DNA from: Fibrobacter sp. UWB13
GTDB lineage: Bacteria > Fibrobacterota > Fibrobacteria > Fibrobacterales > Fibrobacteraceae
Assembly: GCF_900177805.1 (NCBI RefSeq)
Contig: NZ_FXAX01000001.1
Coordinates: forward strand, 124,001-188,000
Length of the DNA stretch: 64,000 nucleotides
Direction of reading: 5' to 3'
In this document: positions 49,052-58,214 of the stretch, in pieces
Numbering within the stretch: position 1 is the stretch's first letter
Layout: every line of letters begins with the position of its first letter
Made by a program: the position numbers and the translations under genes
The notes under the pieces: generated by a model
What the model saw: only the letters and a program-made list of their open reading frames with translations
Databases searched by the model: none
Told to the model about the DNA's origin: nothing

Positions 49052-50443
49052 TTAAACTTTGGATGAATTTTTGATTTCCATTTTCTTGTGGTACATGATT
49101 TCGTCGGCTCGCTTGAATACGTTGTCGACTGTATCGCCGGGCTTGTATTCTGCCATACCAAAAGCGACAGAATAGCGCTCCCACGGCTTTCGTGAATTGT
49201 TATTTTGTGCCTTTTTAAATTCCGACTCGATGACTTTGATTAACTTGTCTCTATTCTTGTAATCACTGTTTTGCAGCAGGACTACAAATTCATCGCCACC
49301 GACTCTGTAAATGGGGGATTGCTTATAAATGTTGCAGAATATATGGCAGCAACCTAAGATGTATTTGTCTCCGCAGTCGTGGCCATAGTGGTCGTTGACT
49401 TCCTTGAGATCGTTGAGGTCAATCATGACAAATCCAAATATGGCGCCACCCTTTTCGATTTGTTCTTGCAAAGATTCCTTCATCTTGTCGTAAGCGACCT
49501 TGCTGTTGACGTGGGTCAAGGCATCCTTGAAGGCTAGTTGAGTCATGTCTTCGGCTTGTTCCTGGGCAGAGCGCGCCTGTTCTTCAGCTTCTAGAAGACC
49601 TTGGACGTAAGTGCGCATGTCCTGCGACATCTGCGATATAGCGTTCGAGAGCGATTCGACTTCGTTGTTTGTGTGGATGTTTGGGGCGTCGAATATAAGT
49701 TCGTCGGGCGACTTTTTGCCGCGGCTCTTTTCGGCAAAATTGCGGGCGCTCTTTTCGAGTTCAAGAATCGGTCCTGTTACGTTGCGGCGCAACCAGGCTA
49801 ATAGAATCAGTGCGAAGAGTAATCCGAGACCCAGTGTCAGTGTAACGTTGTATAAAACGTAATTGTTGACGGTCTTGTGAAGCTCAGAAATGGATATGTC
49901 TGCGCAGATGACGCCGAAATGGACACCCAACGAATTGACGTACGGTTTACAGGCGGTGTAGGCGGGTCCCCATTCGGAATCTTCTTCGAAGTATGAAATT
50001 TCATCCTTGGTCATTGCCTTGGCGAATTTTCGAATTTCAGAAAGTTCATACGCGTCTGTGGGTTCCAGTAACTTCATGTCTTCTTCGCCACGTTCGCGTT
50101 CTGCCTTGCTTGTGGCGGAGCAGATATTGTACATGGAATCGTTACGCACGAAAAGGGAGTAGAGGTAGAACAGCTCGAAATCGTCGACCATGCCGTTGAG
50201 CAACTGTTGCACGTCGTTGTACTTTTCAGTCTTTTGGCCCGTTATGGTGTTCTGGTAAAGGTCGTCCATGTCTATGCGGTTGGTGGCATAGTTTAGGATG
50301 TTGCTGAGCTTGTCGTCGTAGCGTTTATAAAGCGACTGGGAGTAGGTGAGGTACGCCTGGATCGAAAGTAGAAAGCACATGAATGCGATAAAGACGGCGC
50401 TACCCAGAATAAGACTTCTATGAATCGTTTTCTTATGAGTCAT
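49052..50443 (-). CDS. Diguanylate cyclase (GGDEF) with periplasmic sensor and HAMP
   Basis: 463 aa. ATG at 50443 chosen: AAGGAG is 6 nt upstream, so the longer TTG reading is unlikely. Two membrane helices (about 12-32 and 200-222) bracket a periplasmic sensor domain; a HAMP linker and coiled coil follow. The GGDEF domain has GFVMIDLNDLKEVNDHYGHDCGD and RVGGDEF, so it should make c-di-GMP. The inhibitory RxxD site is missing (KQSP at that position). A possible c-di-GMP source for the PilZ protein at 4.6 kb. Confidence 0.92.
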   Translation of the reverse strand: MTHKKTIHRSLILGSAVFIAFMCFLLSIQAYLTYSQSLYKRYDDKLSNILNYATNRIDMDDLYQNTITGQKTEKYNDVQQLLNGMVDDFELFYLYSLFVRNDSMYNICSATSKAERERGEEDMKLLEPTDAYELSEIRKFAKAMTKDEISYFEEDSEWGPAYTACKPYVNSLGVHFGVICADISISELHKTVNNYVLYNVTLTLGLGLLFALILLAWLRRNVTGPILELEKSARNFAEKSRGKKSPDELIFDAPNIHTNNEVESLSNAISQMSQDMRTYVQGLLEAEEQARSAQEQAEDMTQLAFKDALTHVNSKVAYDKMKESLQEQIEKGGAIFGFVMIDLNDLKEVNDHYGHDCGDKYILGCCHIFCNIYKQSPIYRVGGDEFVVLLQNSDYKNRDKLIKVIESEFKKAQNNNSRKPWERYSVAFGMAEYKPGDTVDNVFKRADEIMYHKKMEIKNSSKV

Positions 50444-50601
50444 TTCGTTCTCCTTCAAGGTAAAAATAAATCTTTAGGGACGAAATGTAAATCTTATTGT
50501 ACAAAAACGGCGCTTTTTACAGGAAATGTAAACTATAGTGTGATTTTTGTCGTTCTCGACCGGTGTAACCCTATTTTTGTGAATTTTCGACAGGCGTGTT
50601 T

Positions 50602-50636
50602 ATACGACTTTATTTGTCGCGTGCGCTTTCTATATA
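50602..50636 (+). promoter_or_regulatory. Operator-promoter site A (tandem AAA+ gene)
   Basis: ATACGACT-N5-TGTCGCGT at 50602-50622, then 8 bp, then TATATA at 50631-50636. One of four sites sharing ATRCGWCA-N5-TGWCGYAT-N8-TAYATW. Confidence 0.75.
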
Positions 50637-50736
50637 TGAGTCATCGAAAGATTGATTTAATCTCTTTACATATTTAGTGTAGAAAACGATATATAATTGC
50701 GGCTTAAAATGAGATTGCCGTTTGAAAGGAGGTTTT

Positions 50737-53070
50737 ATGAGAGATAATTACTTCGGTCGTGTCTTAAATTCCCTGAATACCGAATGCACCCGCAAAAACT
50801 TTGAACTCGATTTCGTGACGCTCAAGAGCTATGAATACTGGATTCGCATGATGCGAATTTGCAAAAGCTACCCGGATGCCGACGACTGCATTGCAATCAT
50901 CTCCAAAGAACGCGCCTCCCGCGTGCTGAAAGACCTCTCGGAACATTTCGAAAAGCTTAACGCCGAAGAAGACCGCCTCCCGCTTCATGCAAAAAAGCGC
51001 TTTATCAAGGAATCGAACGGGAATTATGCCGGCAAGAGGCTCCGCTGCAACGAAGAGAGCGAAGAAATGAGCGTTGCCTACCAGCGCCGCCAAATGGCTG
51101 TCGTGCGTTTCAACGACGTCATTGACCGTTCCTGCTCTGTCCGCGAAATTACGGATTTCGTGCGCAATTACCTGTGCGGCGAAGGCATTTTCGACCAGCA
51201 GTCGCAAAAGGTTTTCTACGATAGCATTGTCCGTGAACTGCTCGGTTTTCTGGAAGAGAACAGAGACGTGCATGACGCTTATTACAAGCGCCTTGAAATC
51301 GTGCAGAAGTCGTTCAATTTGACCGATGACGAAATGGAAATCATGATGTTCTCGTGGATTTTCTTCAACAAGGAACAGTGCAGTTCGCTTTTGGAGATGA
51401 TCGGCTCCCGCAGGTTCAGAGGTGCAGTGCTTCCGGACATTTTCCCGCAGCTTTATCCAGACGTGGACTTCGAAAACGCTGTTTCGAACAAGGGTACGCT
51501 CAAGCAGATGGGCATTCTTGACGAAGACCTCGATATTTCCAAGCGCATCGGCATGTTCCTGGACGGTCATTCCGGTAACGATTTGGACAGCCTCTATTTT
51601 AGAGTCTATGAAGGCGATGCTGTTCCGTTCAAGAAACTCTGCAACGGCAATCCGAAAGTGGAACTGGCATTTAACATGCTCAAACATGCCAATGTTGGTG
51701 AAGGCTTGAACCTTTTCTTCTATGGTGTCGAAGGTACGGGCAAAACTGAACTTGCCAAAGCTATCGCGAAAAAACTCAATCGCCCGCTCGTGCTTACGAA
51801 CATTAGCATTGTCGGTGAACATCGCGAAAGCAAGGAAAACTCTGTCGTCCGCAGTCGCATGGGGAGTATTCTTTATGCTGCCACAAAGTTCCAGAAAAAG
51901 AAGGCGATTCTCCTCGTGGATGAATCTGACGTCATTCTCAACTGTTGCGAAAAAGGTAGTCTCAACTTTTTCCTCGAACAGATCAAGGTTCCCGTCATCT
52001 GGATTTCGAATACCACGCGCTGGATTGAAAACAGCACGCTCCGCAGGTTTAATTACTCCATCCATTTCGACCGCCCCGATGCCGAAAAGCGTTTACAGGT
52101 TTGGGAATCTGTGGTAAGCGAACATGGTGCATCGTCCATCATTCCGCAAGATGTTGTGAAGCGATTCTCCGAAGAATTACAAATTACCGCAGGCGGCATC
52201 ACGCAAGCCATTGTCGGTGCTAAAAAACTCGTAGAATCTGGTTGCAAGATTGATCCCATCAAGGCAATCCGTACCATTGCCGAAGCGCAATCGGAGCTGT
52301 TGGACTTGGACATGGTTTATGCCAACCGCGACAAGGAAAGCCGTTCGCCCACGTACCTGCTCGATGCGCTGAACATCGATGCAGACATGAAGAACGTGCT
52401 GAAAGTCATGAGCGCGTTTGACGAAAAGTGGAAACAGATGCAAGATGGTGACCGCCCGGATAGTCTTAACATGCTCCTCTACGGCGCTCCTGGCACCGGC
52501 AAGACGGAATTCGCCAAGCACATCGCTCGTACGCTCGGTCGCAAGCTCATCATCAAGCGCACAAGCGACTTGCTGAACAGCTACGTCGGTGAAACCGAAA
52601 AAGCCATCCGCAAGATGTTCAAGGAAGCCGAAGAAGCTAAGGCAATCCTCTTCCTCGATGAAGCCGATAGCTTGATTCGTGACCGCAGCGGTGCATCGCG
52701 CAATTGGGAAGTGACCCAGGTGAACGAAATGCTCACGCAAATGGAAAATTTCAAGGGAATCTTCATTGCCGCCACCAACTTCGAAGGCGAACTCGACACT
52801 GCATCGCGCAGACGCTTTGCGCTCAAAGTCAAGTTCGGCTACCTCAAGCCGGAAGGCATTGAATCGTTGTGGAGCGGATTCTTCCCGAGCGTACAAATGC
52901 CTGAAGCAGCCCGCAACTTGCGCATGCTCACTCCGGGTGATTTCAACGCTGTCTACAGCACGCTCCGTTTCTACGACGAAAGCGAACTCACTGCAGACCG
53001 CATCATGGACGCTCTAAAGGCGGAAATCGCCTACAAGGACAGTCGCGAAGGTCGAACGATGGGACTGTAG
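50737..53070 (+). CDS. Tandem AAA+ ATPase of the WYL-linked module
   Basis: 777 aa; ATG at 50737 after AAGGAGG. Residues 1-300 are helical with no recognised domain. The first AAA+ domain has Walker A GVEGTGKT (from residue 330) and Walker B ILLVDESDVIL. The second has GAPGTGKT (from residue 583), VGETEKAIRKMFKEAEEAKAILFLDEADSLI, IAATNFEGELDTASRRRF with an Arg finger, and resembles CDC48/spastin-type domains. The first domain lacks a clear Arg finger. It has its own copy of the operator-promoter motif and is divergent from the diguanylate cyclase gene. Confidence 0.88.
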   Translation: MRDNYFGRVLNSLNTECTRKNFELDFVTLKSYEYWIRMMRICKSYPDADDCIAIISKERASRVLKDLSEHFEKLNAEEDRLPLHAKKRFIKESNGNYAGKRLRCNEESEEMSVAYQRRQMAVVRFNDVIDRSCSVREITDFVRNYLCGEGIFDQQSQKVFYDSIVRELLGFLEENRDVHDAYYKRLEIVQKSFNLTDDEMEIMMFSWIFFNKEQCSSLLEMIGSRRFRGAVLPDIFPQLYPDVDFENAVSNKGTLKQMGILDEDLDISKRIGMFLDGHSGNDLDSLYFRVYEGDAVPFKKLCNGNPKVELAFNMLKHANVGEGLNLFFYGVEGTGKTELAKAIAKKLNRPLVLTNISIVGEHRESKENSVVRSRMGSILYAATKFQKKKAILLVDESDVILNCCEKGSLNFFLEQIKVPVIWISNTTRWIENSTLRRFNYSIHFDRPDAEKRLQVWESVVSEHGASSIIPQDVVKRFSEELQITAGGITQAIVGAKKLVESGCKIDPIKAIRTIAEAQSELLDLDMVYANRDKESRSPTYLLDALNIDADMKNVLKVMSAFDEKWKQMQDGDRPDSLNMLLYGAPGTGKTEFAKHIARTLGRKLIIKRTSDLLNSYVGETEKAIRKMFKEAEEAKAILFLDEADSLIRDRSGASRNWEVTQVNEMLTQMENFKGIFIAATNFEGELDTASRRRFALKVKFGYLKPEGIESLWSGFFPSVQMPEAARNLRMLTPGDFNAVYSTLRFYDESELTADRIMDALKAEIAYKDSREGRTMGL

Positions 53071-53078
53071 AAAAAATG

Positions 53079-53106
53079 GGGGACATTCATTACCGTGAAT
53101 GTCCCC
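53079..53106. terminator. Bidirectional terminator after the tandem AAA+ gene
   Basis: GGGGACATTCA-TTACCG-TGAATGTCCCC; A-run to the left, no clear T-run to the right. Confidence 0.7.
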
Positions 53107-53128
53107 ACAAATTTATAGTTGCCGTTCG

Positions 53129-54292
53129 TTATGATTCAAGTCCAAGCTCTTCCATAAGTTTCTTGGTTATCTGCGAAATCATGTATTTGCCCATATTATT
53201 CCGCCCTTCCCAAGAATCAAGGCAAAGCTGCATTGTTCTCTTTAATTCGTCATTGTCCTTAAAATGCAATGGCGTGCTCGACTGGCTAAATGTTTGCTGC
53301 AAAATTTCAGTCAGCGGAATGTTTTCCACAAAACGACCGACTGATTCTCGTTGCTTGTTGTCAATATCGACATGTTCCCTGAACGCATTTTGCGAAGCAG
53401 CTTCCTTGACGATAATAGATTTTTGATTAAACGCCTTGGCGAGTTTCTGTACATTCTTGAAGAAGTCAGGCTTACTGTTTGTATTGATAAATACATAGCA
53501 GTCATTGCATGTTGCTATGACATAACGCAACTTGAGTGCCACCGCATAGAGCTTGCGATCCCAATAGCGCCGGTACATCAGCGGGACAAAACCGATATTT
53601 TTGTATTCTTCGCTCTCTGCGTACTCTCGAATTTTGCTAAAAATACCGTCGTTTACGCTTTCAATGTTTTGGGGGAATCTGCTGATAATAGCGCATTCGA
53701 ATGGTTCGAAATATTTTGAGATATTATCGACAGCGGCGCCATCGATGGCAATTGGGATTTGCTTCTGCGGCTGGTCTTGAATGCTTACTAAATAATGCTT
53801 GTGCTGATTCAAGTCGTTGACCAAAAGTTCCTTATCACGGGTTTGACCTCGTTGATTGTCAAGAATACATTTTGCCAGGGTGAGGAGTTCTTTCGACGAA
53901 AGTTCGTTTATTTCTAAAGTTGCGGAATGGTTGTCGTACATTTCGCCCGATTCTTGGTTTATAAAATGCCCCTTGAAAATACCATCGTTGCTGAAATCGT
54001 TGTAGTCTATAACGACTTCATCACGTTTCTTGCCGAAGAGTCGCGCCCAGAAACTGCGATGAAAAATCTGTGCTCGGTTGTATCTCAAGAAACTTGATAC
54101 AACGGACAAATCTGGCTTGAATTGCAAATCCGCCGGGTAGGTAATCACTCCGCCAAGATTGTCGATTTGTTGACGTTCAGTCTCTGGATGAATGGTTTTA
54201 TCGAATTCGTAGGCGTTAGCTGCGCCTATTCCCTTGATTTCTTTGATGACGAACTTTTTCGGTTTTAAATCTATTTTTAGCGTGTATCTCAT
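53129..54292 (-). CDS. Unknown protein, last gene of the DnaB-like operon
   Basis: 387 aa, cytoplasmic, mixed alpha/beta by appearance. N-terminus MRYTLKIDLKPKKFVIKEIKGIG; a central segment AAVDNISKYFEPFECAIISRFPQNIESVNDGI; a hydrophobic-charged stretch YVIATCNDCYVFINTNSKPDFFKNVQKLAKAF. No motif or family I recognise. The start is 9 nt after the previous stop, so it is co-transcribed with the coiled-coil protein and DnaB-like gene. Confidence 0.65.
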   Translation of the reverse strand: MRYTLKIDLKPKKFVIKEIKGIGAANAYEFDKTIHPETERQQIDNLGGVITYPADLQFKPDLSVVSSFLRYNRAQIFHRSFWARLFGKKRDEVVIDYNDFSNDGIFKGHFINQESGEMYDNHSATLEINELSSKELLTLAKCILDNQRGQTRDKELLVNDLNQHKHYLVSIQDQPQKQIPIAIDGAAVDNISKYFEPFECAIISRFPQNIESVNDGIFSKIREYAESEEYKNIGFVPLMYRRYWDRKLYAVALKLRYVIATCNDCYVFINTNSKPDFFKNVQKLAKAFNQKSIIVKEAASQNAFREHVDIDNKQRESVGRFVENIPLTEILQQTFSQSSTPLHFKDNDELKRTMQLCLDSWEGRNNMGKYMISQITKKLMEELGLES

Positions 54293-54301
54293 ATTAGCTC
54301 C

Positions 54302-55492
54302 TTACTTTTTCGCTGATCTTATAAACTTTTTGAGCTGTTTATCACTTATTTTGAGAAAATCTGGCACAGGGATCGGAGCTAACCTTAGTTCTATCACAGG
54401 CTCCTGAAGTAAATTTTCCCCCATTTCGATTAGCCATTTTTCTTCAGATTCCCTTTCGAGAATCGGAACGGCTTTTTCAAGTACGGCCTTCCACTGCGGC
54501 AGCAGCTCGTTTGAAAATCCGTAATAGATATTCTCGTCTATTTCCGCGATACAGCTCCGAAACCAATCAGCTTTACCGCTCTGTTCATCGGTTACATCCC
54601 ACTTTTTTACAACATTCTCAAATTCTTCTCTGGAATCGAATCCAAAGATTCGCATCGAAGATGGCTCTTCAAGATATTCGTAAATCCGCTTGTAGTGGAA
54701 GACGTCTACGTCAAGCGACTCATTTTTCTGCGAAATAAAATCCATCGCACAAATATTTGGAATCGGGAATGCTCCACTTTTTACGAAAAACTTTTCGGAA
54801 CCGCTCACCTCGACCCAATAGGGTTTGCCACATTTTTCAATTAATTCGTGAGGGCTTAGATTTTTCAGTTCTATTTTCAGTTGTTCACGTTCATTTTTCA
54901 AAGGCTCAAGATGCTCGTCAATTTGCCTTTTCAACAACGTAGCCTGATCTTTGAACAGCTTTGTTAAAGCGCGCCTGAGTTCCTGCACATCGTGACTAGC
55001 TGTTGCTCTATCTGCTTCCATCAATAAATTTGTCAGTTTGGTTCTGCCATCGGCGGCAAAGCCTAACCATAGAGTACACTCGACACCGACTGCGGGAAAG
55101 ATATCCCGAATCTTCTGGAAACCCTTGAGGGCTTGATGTCTTTTTTCCTCAGAATCGTTTTCGTTTTTCGTGAAGGATTCGAGTTCTTCTTGCTTGTTGG
55201 CAAAAGTCTTTTCATAATCATCCGAAGCCATGTGTTGCAGGCGTTCCATGATTCCGATTGTCCGATTAATCATATCAATAGCGATTATCGCTGCCTTGAC
55301 TTTGTTATCAATACTATCAAGATTCGGGCTGGTCGTTGGCTCAGAATCGTGATCAAATTCCATCCCATCGAACCAACAAAAAGAAACCAGCTCAAGGTGC
55401 GCCTTGTGTAACATCGCGCGCTTGTCTTCAAAAAACGCCAGTTCTTTCTGAACGGCTATGATGTCATTTTTTATTTGCTGTAGCGTTCTCAT
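54302..55492 (-). CDS. Unknown coiled-coil protein, middle gene of the DnaB-like operon
   Basis: 396 aa; ATG at 55492 chosen for GAGG upstream. Long coiled coils at about residues 3-35 and 95-215 (ATLLKRQIDEHLEPLKNEREQLKIEL), and a C-terminal domain with YYGFSNELLPQWKAVLEKAVPILERES. The middle has PYWVEVSGSEKFFVKSGAFPIPNICAMDFIS. No catalytic motif recognised. Lies 25 nt after the DnaB-like gene. Confidence 0.65.
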   Translation of the reverse strand: MRTLQQIKNDIIAVQKELAFFEDKRAMLHKAHLELVSFCWFDGMEFDHDSEPTTSPNLDSIDNKVKAAIIAIDMINRTIGIMERLQHMASDDYEKTFANKQEELESFTKNENDSEEKRHQALKGFQKIRDIFPAVGVECTLWLGFAADGRTKLTNLLMEADRATASHDVQELRRALTKLFKDQATLLKRQIDEHLEPLKNEREQLKIELKNLSPHELIEKCGKPYWVEVSGSEKFFVKSGAFPIPNICAMDFISQKNESLDVDVFHYKRIYEYLEEPSSMRIFGFDSREEFENVVKKWDVTDEQSGKADWFRSCIAEIDENIYYGFSNELLPQWKAVLEKAVPILERESEEKWLIEMGENLLQEPVIELRLAPIPVPDFLKISDKQLKKFIRSAKK

Positions 55493-55517
55493 TGAAAACC
55501 TCATTCCTTAATGGAAT

Positions 55518-56831
55518 CTATTGAGCTTTTACCGTAAATCCGCTTTTGTGCGTGAAGTGCAGAGGAATCTTTTTTGTGGAATTGTCTGCAATTTTGATGA
55601 TTGTTAGGAAGGCTCGGTCGAGCAACCAAACGTTATTTGATTCTTGTGCAATTCCTGTGACTTCATTAAGGTCGGACTGTTGAACGGGGGACTGTTCGGC
55701 AGATTTTATGCGGCTTAGCGGGCAAAGAAGTAAAATGGAAATGTTCAATTCCATAGCGAGATTTTTCAGCGCCCAAGTCGCCATCTTTAATGATTCCGCC
55801 TTGTTTGAACCAGAACGAATTTTCAGCAAATGCAGGTAATCTATGATTAACACATCTAATGATTTTAGTTGTTTATAGAGTCTTGCTTTCTGGGCAAGTT
55901 CTGTAAGGCTCATATCGGTAGCGTCTTCAATTCGTAGATGCGAATGCATAATTTTACCCACCGCCGTCACGAGCATTTGAGTCTCGGTTTTATCAAGGGC
56001 TTCTTCGCAAATTTTACAATAGTCTACATTGGCGTACTGGCAAAGGAGCTGATCGCCACGCCGCATTCCACAGTTATCCAAGTTGAAATAGACAACGCCT
56101 TTGCCGTCATCCAGTGCCGCGCTCGCTGCAACGTTCAATGCGAATGTCCTGATTCCGACACCTGGGCGCGATGCCAGAATCGTCAATTCACCCTTGCGAA
56201 GACGATTTGCCCAATCTGCCTTACCCGTGTAAGAGCGTTCCATTTCGGCTTGCAACTTTTTCAGATTATCGATTTTTTGCGGCAGAATTTTTTCGAGGCA
56301 TTTCTTTTGCTTCACAAAAATTTTATGAATTGCATCTTCGAGCGAAAGCGGCTCCAACAGCAATGCGGCGCATTGTGCGTTACCCGAATATTCGTTTAGT
56401 TGTTTTTGTGCAGGCTCGTCAAATTCACGCCAAATGCTAGGATTCGGGAACCACTGTGCAATACTTGTAAGCGCGAACTTGTGCGTGTCCTGTAGCATTC
56501 CTCGATTTTTTGCAGCATTTTCTATGCAATCTTTGTCGAATGCACCAACGATTGTCTGCATTGTTTCGTAGGCGCGAATAGCTCGCGTCATCTTGTCTAG
56601 CGATTTAGCTTTGTCAGTGGAGCTTTCGTCAATTCCGTCGGCGGACGGAAATTCCTTTTCGGCTGGGGCGTATGCCGGGTCGAATTCATTGCAATCGTCT
56701 TCAAAGACCAAGTCCAGCGAATCGCATAGATAACCGTAAAATTCTCGCACGTAATTGTAGTAGCGGAAAGCTTTGTTGATTTCATTTTCTGCTAACGATT
56801 CAAAACTATCTGTCATCTTGTCTTCGAACAT
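55518..56831 (-). CDS. DnaB-like RecA-fold protein with disrupted Walker A
   Basis: 437 aa; ATG at 56831 after AAAGGAG. The C-terminal half aligns motif by motif with replicative DnaB: LTILASRPGVGIRTFALNVA (DnaB has RPxxGKT), LRIEDATDMSLTELAQKARLYKQ, VLIIDYLHLLKI (Walker B) and ISILLLCPLSRIK. In the P-loop the catalytic Lys is Ile227 and the next Thr/Ser is Arg228, so ATP hydrolysis is doubtful. The N-terminal 190 residues are helical and unlike the DnaB N-domain. It heads a three-gene operon driven by operator site B. Confidence 0.8.
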   Translation of the reverse strand: MFEDKMTDSFESLAENEINKAFRYYNYVREFYGYLCDSLDLVFEDDCNEFDPAYAPAEKEFPSADGIDESSTDKAKSLDKMTRAIRAYETMQTIVGAFDKDCIENAAKNRGMLQDTHKFALTSIAQWFPNPSIWREFDEPAQKQLNEYSGNAQCAALLLEPLSLEDAIHKIFVKQKKCLEKILPQKIDNLKKLQAEMERSYTGKADWANRLRKGELTILASRPGVGIRTFALNVAASAALDDGKGVVYFNLDNCGMRRGDQLLCQYANVDYCKICEEALDKTETQMLVTAVGKIMHSHLRIEDATDMSLTELAQKARLYKQLKSLDVLIIDYLHLLKIRSGSNKAESLKMATWALKNLAMELNISILLLCPLSRIKSAEQSPVQQSDLNEVTGIAQESNNVWLLDRAFLTIIKIADNSTKKIPLHFTHKSGFTVKAQ

Positions 56832-56854
56832 AAAAACTCCTTTGCTTGCTTGTA

Positions 56855-56889
56855 AATATATTATGCCTATACGACAATTGCTGACGTAT
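56855..56889 (-). promoter_or_regulatory. Operator-promoter site B (DnaB-like operon)
   Basis: Minus strand: ATACGTCA-N5-TGTCGTAT (56869-56889), 8 bp, TATATT (56855-56860). Start codon of the DnaB-like gene is 24 nt after the -10. Confidence 0.8.
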
Positions 56890-56904
56890 GAAACGGGCGG
56901 ACAA

Positions 56905-58182
56905 TTACCCACTCGTAGGAATATATGTGACGCGATTCCGTTTTAACTTCTTAATCCACTTGGAGTTTTCTTCGTAACTTCTTTTTCCGCTGAGCACCCA
57001 GAGTACATCGATTGGGCGCTTGGTGTTGAATTTGGGCGGCGCGGCGTAACCATCGCTAAAGTAGATGACTCCGTCATATTCGGGGTGTGCGCAGTAATAA
57101 TCAGCTGCAGGCTGAAAACTTGTTCCTCCTCGGCCCCTGATTTTTATGGACTTGCGCGCCTTTTTTAATGGTTCGGGTTCGCCTTGAATTTTCGCATCGA
57201 ATTGCAAAACGTCGAGCTTTTCGATGCCGTATTTGAAGAGCCTATTTATTACCGAGAAAAAGTTTTGCAAGCTCTTATCGGTGACGGATCCGCTTACGTC
57301 AACTGCAATCAGCAGGTTTGTCGAAAGCTCGTATCGGCTGCCCATGGCGTTAAAGCTGAAACGTCGATTGGGGCGCATGCGGGTAAGGCGTCGCTTGCTA
57401 GAAATTACCGAAGTCTTAAACAGGCTCAGCATTTTGCGGTAGTCCATATCGACTTTCATGCTTGCCTTGATAATGCCTTGCATCTTTCCGGAAATTGAAC
57501 CCCAGTTGTTGCTGGCTTCGGCGACTTCAATAAATCCGTTTATGTCGCAACAGGCTTCCTCATTTTCTTCCCAAAGTTCCGAAATTTGCGCATCTAGTTT
57601 TTCTTGCGTGCCGCAAGAATCGCCGCCATTTTCACTTGGCTCTCCAGATATGCTGTTGCCCTGCGCGGAACTGATTGCATTACACTCTTCGCCCTGCTTA
57701 CCTGAATCTCCGCCATCGTACTGTTTTCCATCGCCGTTGTTTGGCTCCCCGCAAATTCCCGAAAATGGCACTGCAGTTTCCTTAAGCAAGTTGTAATACT
57801 CTTCGAAACATAGTCCGCGAGGCAAATTCAATTCCGTTCCACTCATTTGTTTTTTGAGTATCGGCGGGATTTCATAGACATCGGCGATAGTGATATCGCT
57901 TGCTCGAGTGAGTAGGGGCTTCGATGCAAACGGAGGCTGTCGCTGGTAGGGGTGCTTCAGCAAAATGCGGAACATTTCAATTTTCAAAAATTCCGCTAGC
58001 GTGGCATTCTGCACACTTTTTAAAAGCTTCGGAGCGAATTCGACCTTTCTATTGCCGGTTCGCATGGCCACATCTAACGAATCATTCTCGTAGAATTCGT
58101 GACTGCAGTACACCGCAAACAAGAGCGGCTCAGTCAAGAACCACCGTTCGCCAATTTTCTTTATTCTATCCAGTACTGTCAT
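56905..58182 (-). CDS. DUF2201/VWA-like protein paired with MoxR
   Basis: 425 aa. N-terminal putative-metallopeptidase-like domain (WFLTEPLLFAVYCSHEF, TLAEFLKIEMFRILLKHPYQRQP) without a full HExxH. An acidic Gly/Ser/Asn-rich linker lies at about 140-200. The C-terminal VWA-like domain has the MIDAS start DVSGS (295-299) and RGRGGTSFQPAADY with GVIYFSDGYA. Such proteins work with MoxR ATPases in metal-dependent assembly or chaperone systems. It follows the MoxR gene by 32 nt. The missing Glu/His suggests the N-domain is not an active peptidase. Confidence 0.85.
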   Translation of the reverse strand: MTVLDRIKKIGERWFLTEPLLFAVYCSHEFYENDSLDVAMRTGNRKVEFAPKLLKSVQNATLAEFLKIEMFRILLKHPYQRQPPFASKPLLTRASDITIADVYEIPPILKKQMSGTELNLPRGLCFEEYYNLLKETAVPFSGICGEPNNGDGKQYDGGDSGKQGEECNAISSAQGNSISGEPSENGGDSCGTQEKLDAQISELWEENEEACCDINGFIEVAEASNNWGSISGKMQGIIKASMKVDMDYRKMLSLFKTSVISSKRRLTRMRPNRRFSFNAMGSRYELSTNLLIAVDVSGSVTDKSLQNFFSVINRLFKYGIEKLDVLQFDAKIQGEPEPLKKARKSIKIRGRGGTSFQPAADYYCAHPEYDGVIYFSDGYAAPPKFNTKRPIDVLWVLSGKRSYEENSKWIKKLKRNRVTYIPTSG

Positions 58183-58214
58183 ATTATATTAACATTTTGG
58201 CGCGCACTCTGCCT

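Noticed and set aside
49052-50443. Autoinhibited diguanylate cyclase
   Set aside because: The RxxD inhibitory motif is absent upstream of GGDEF.
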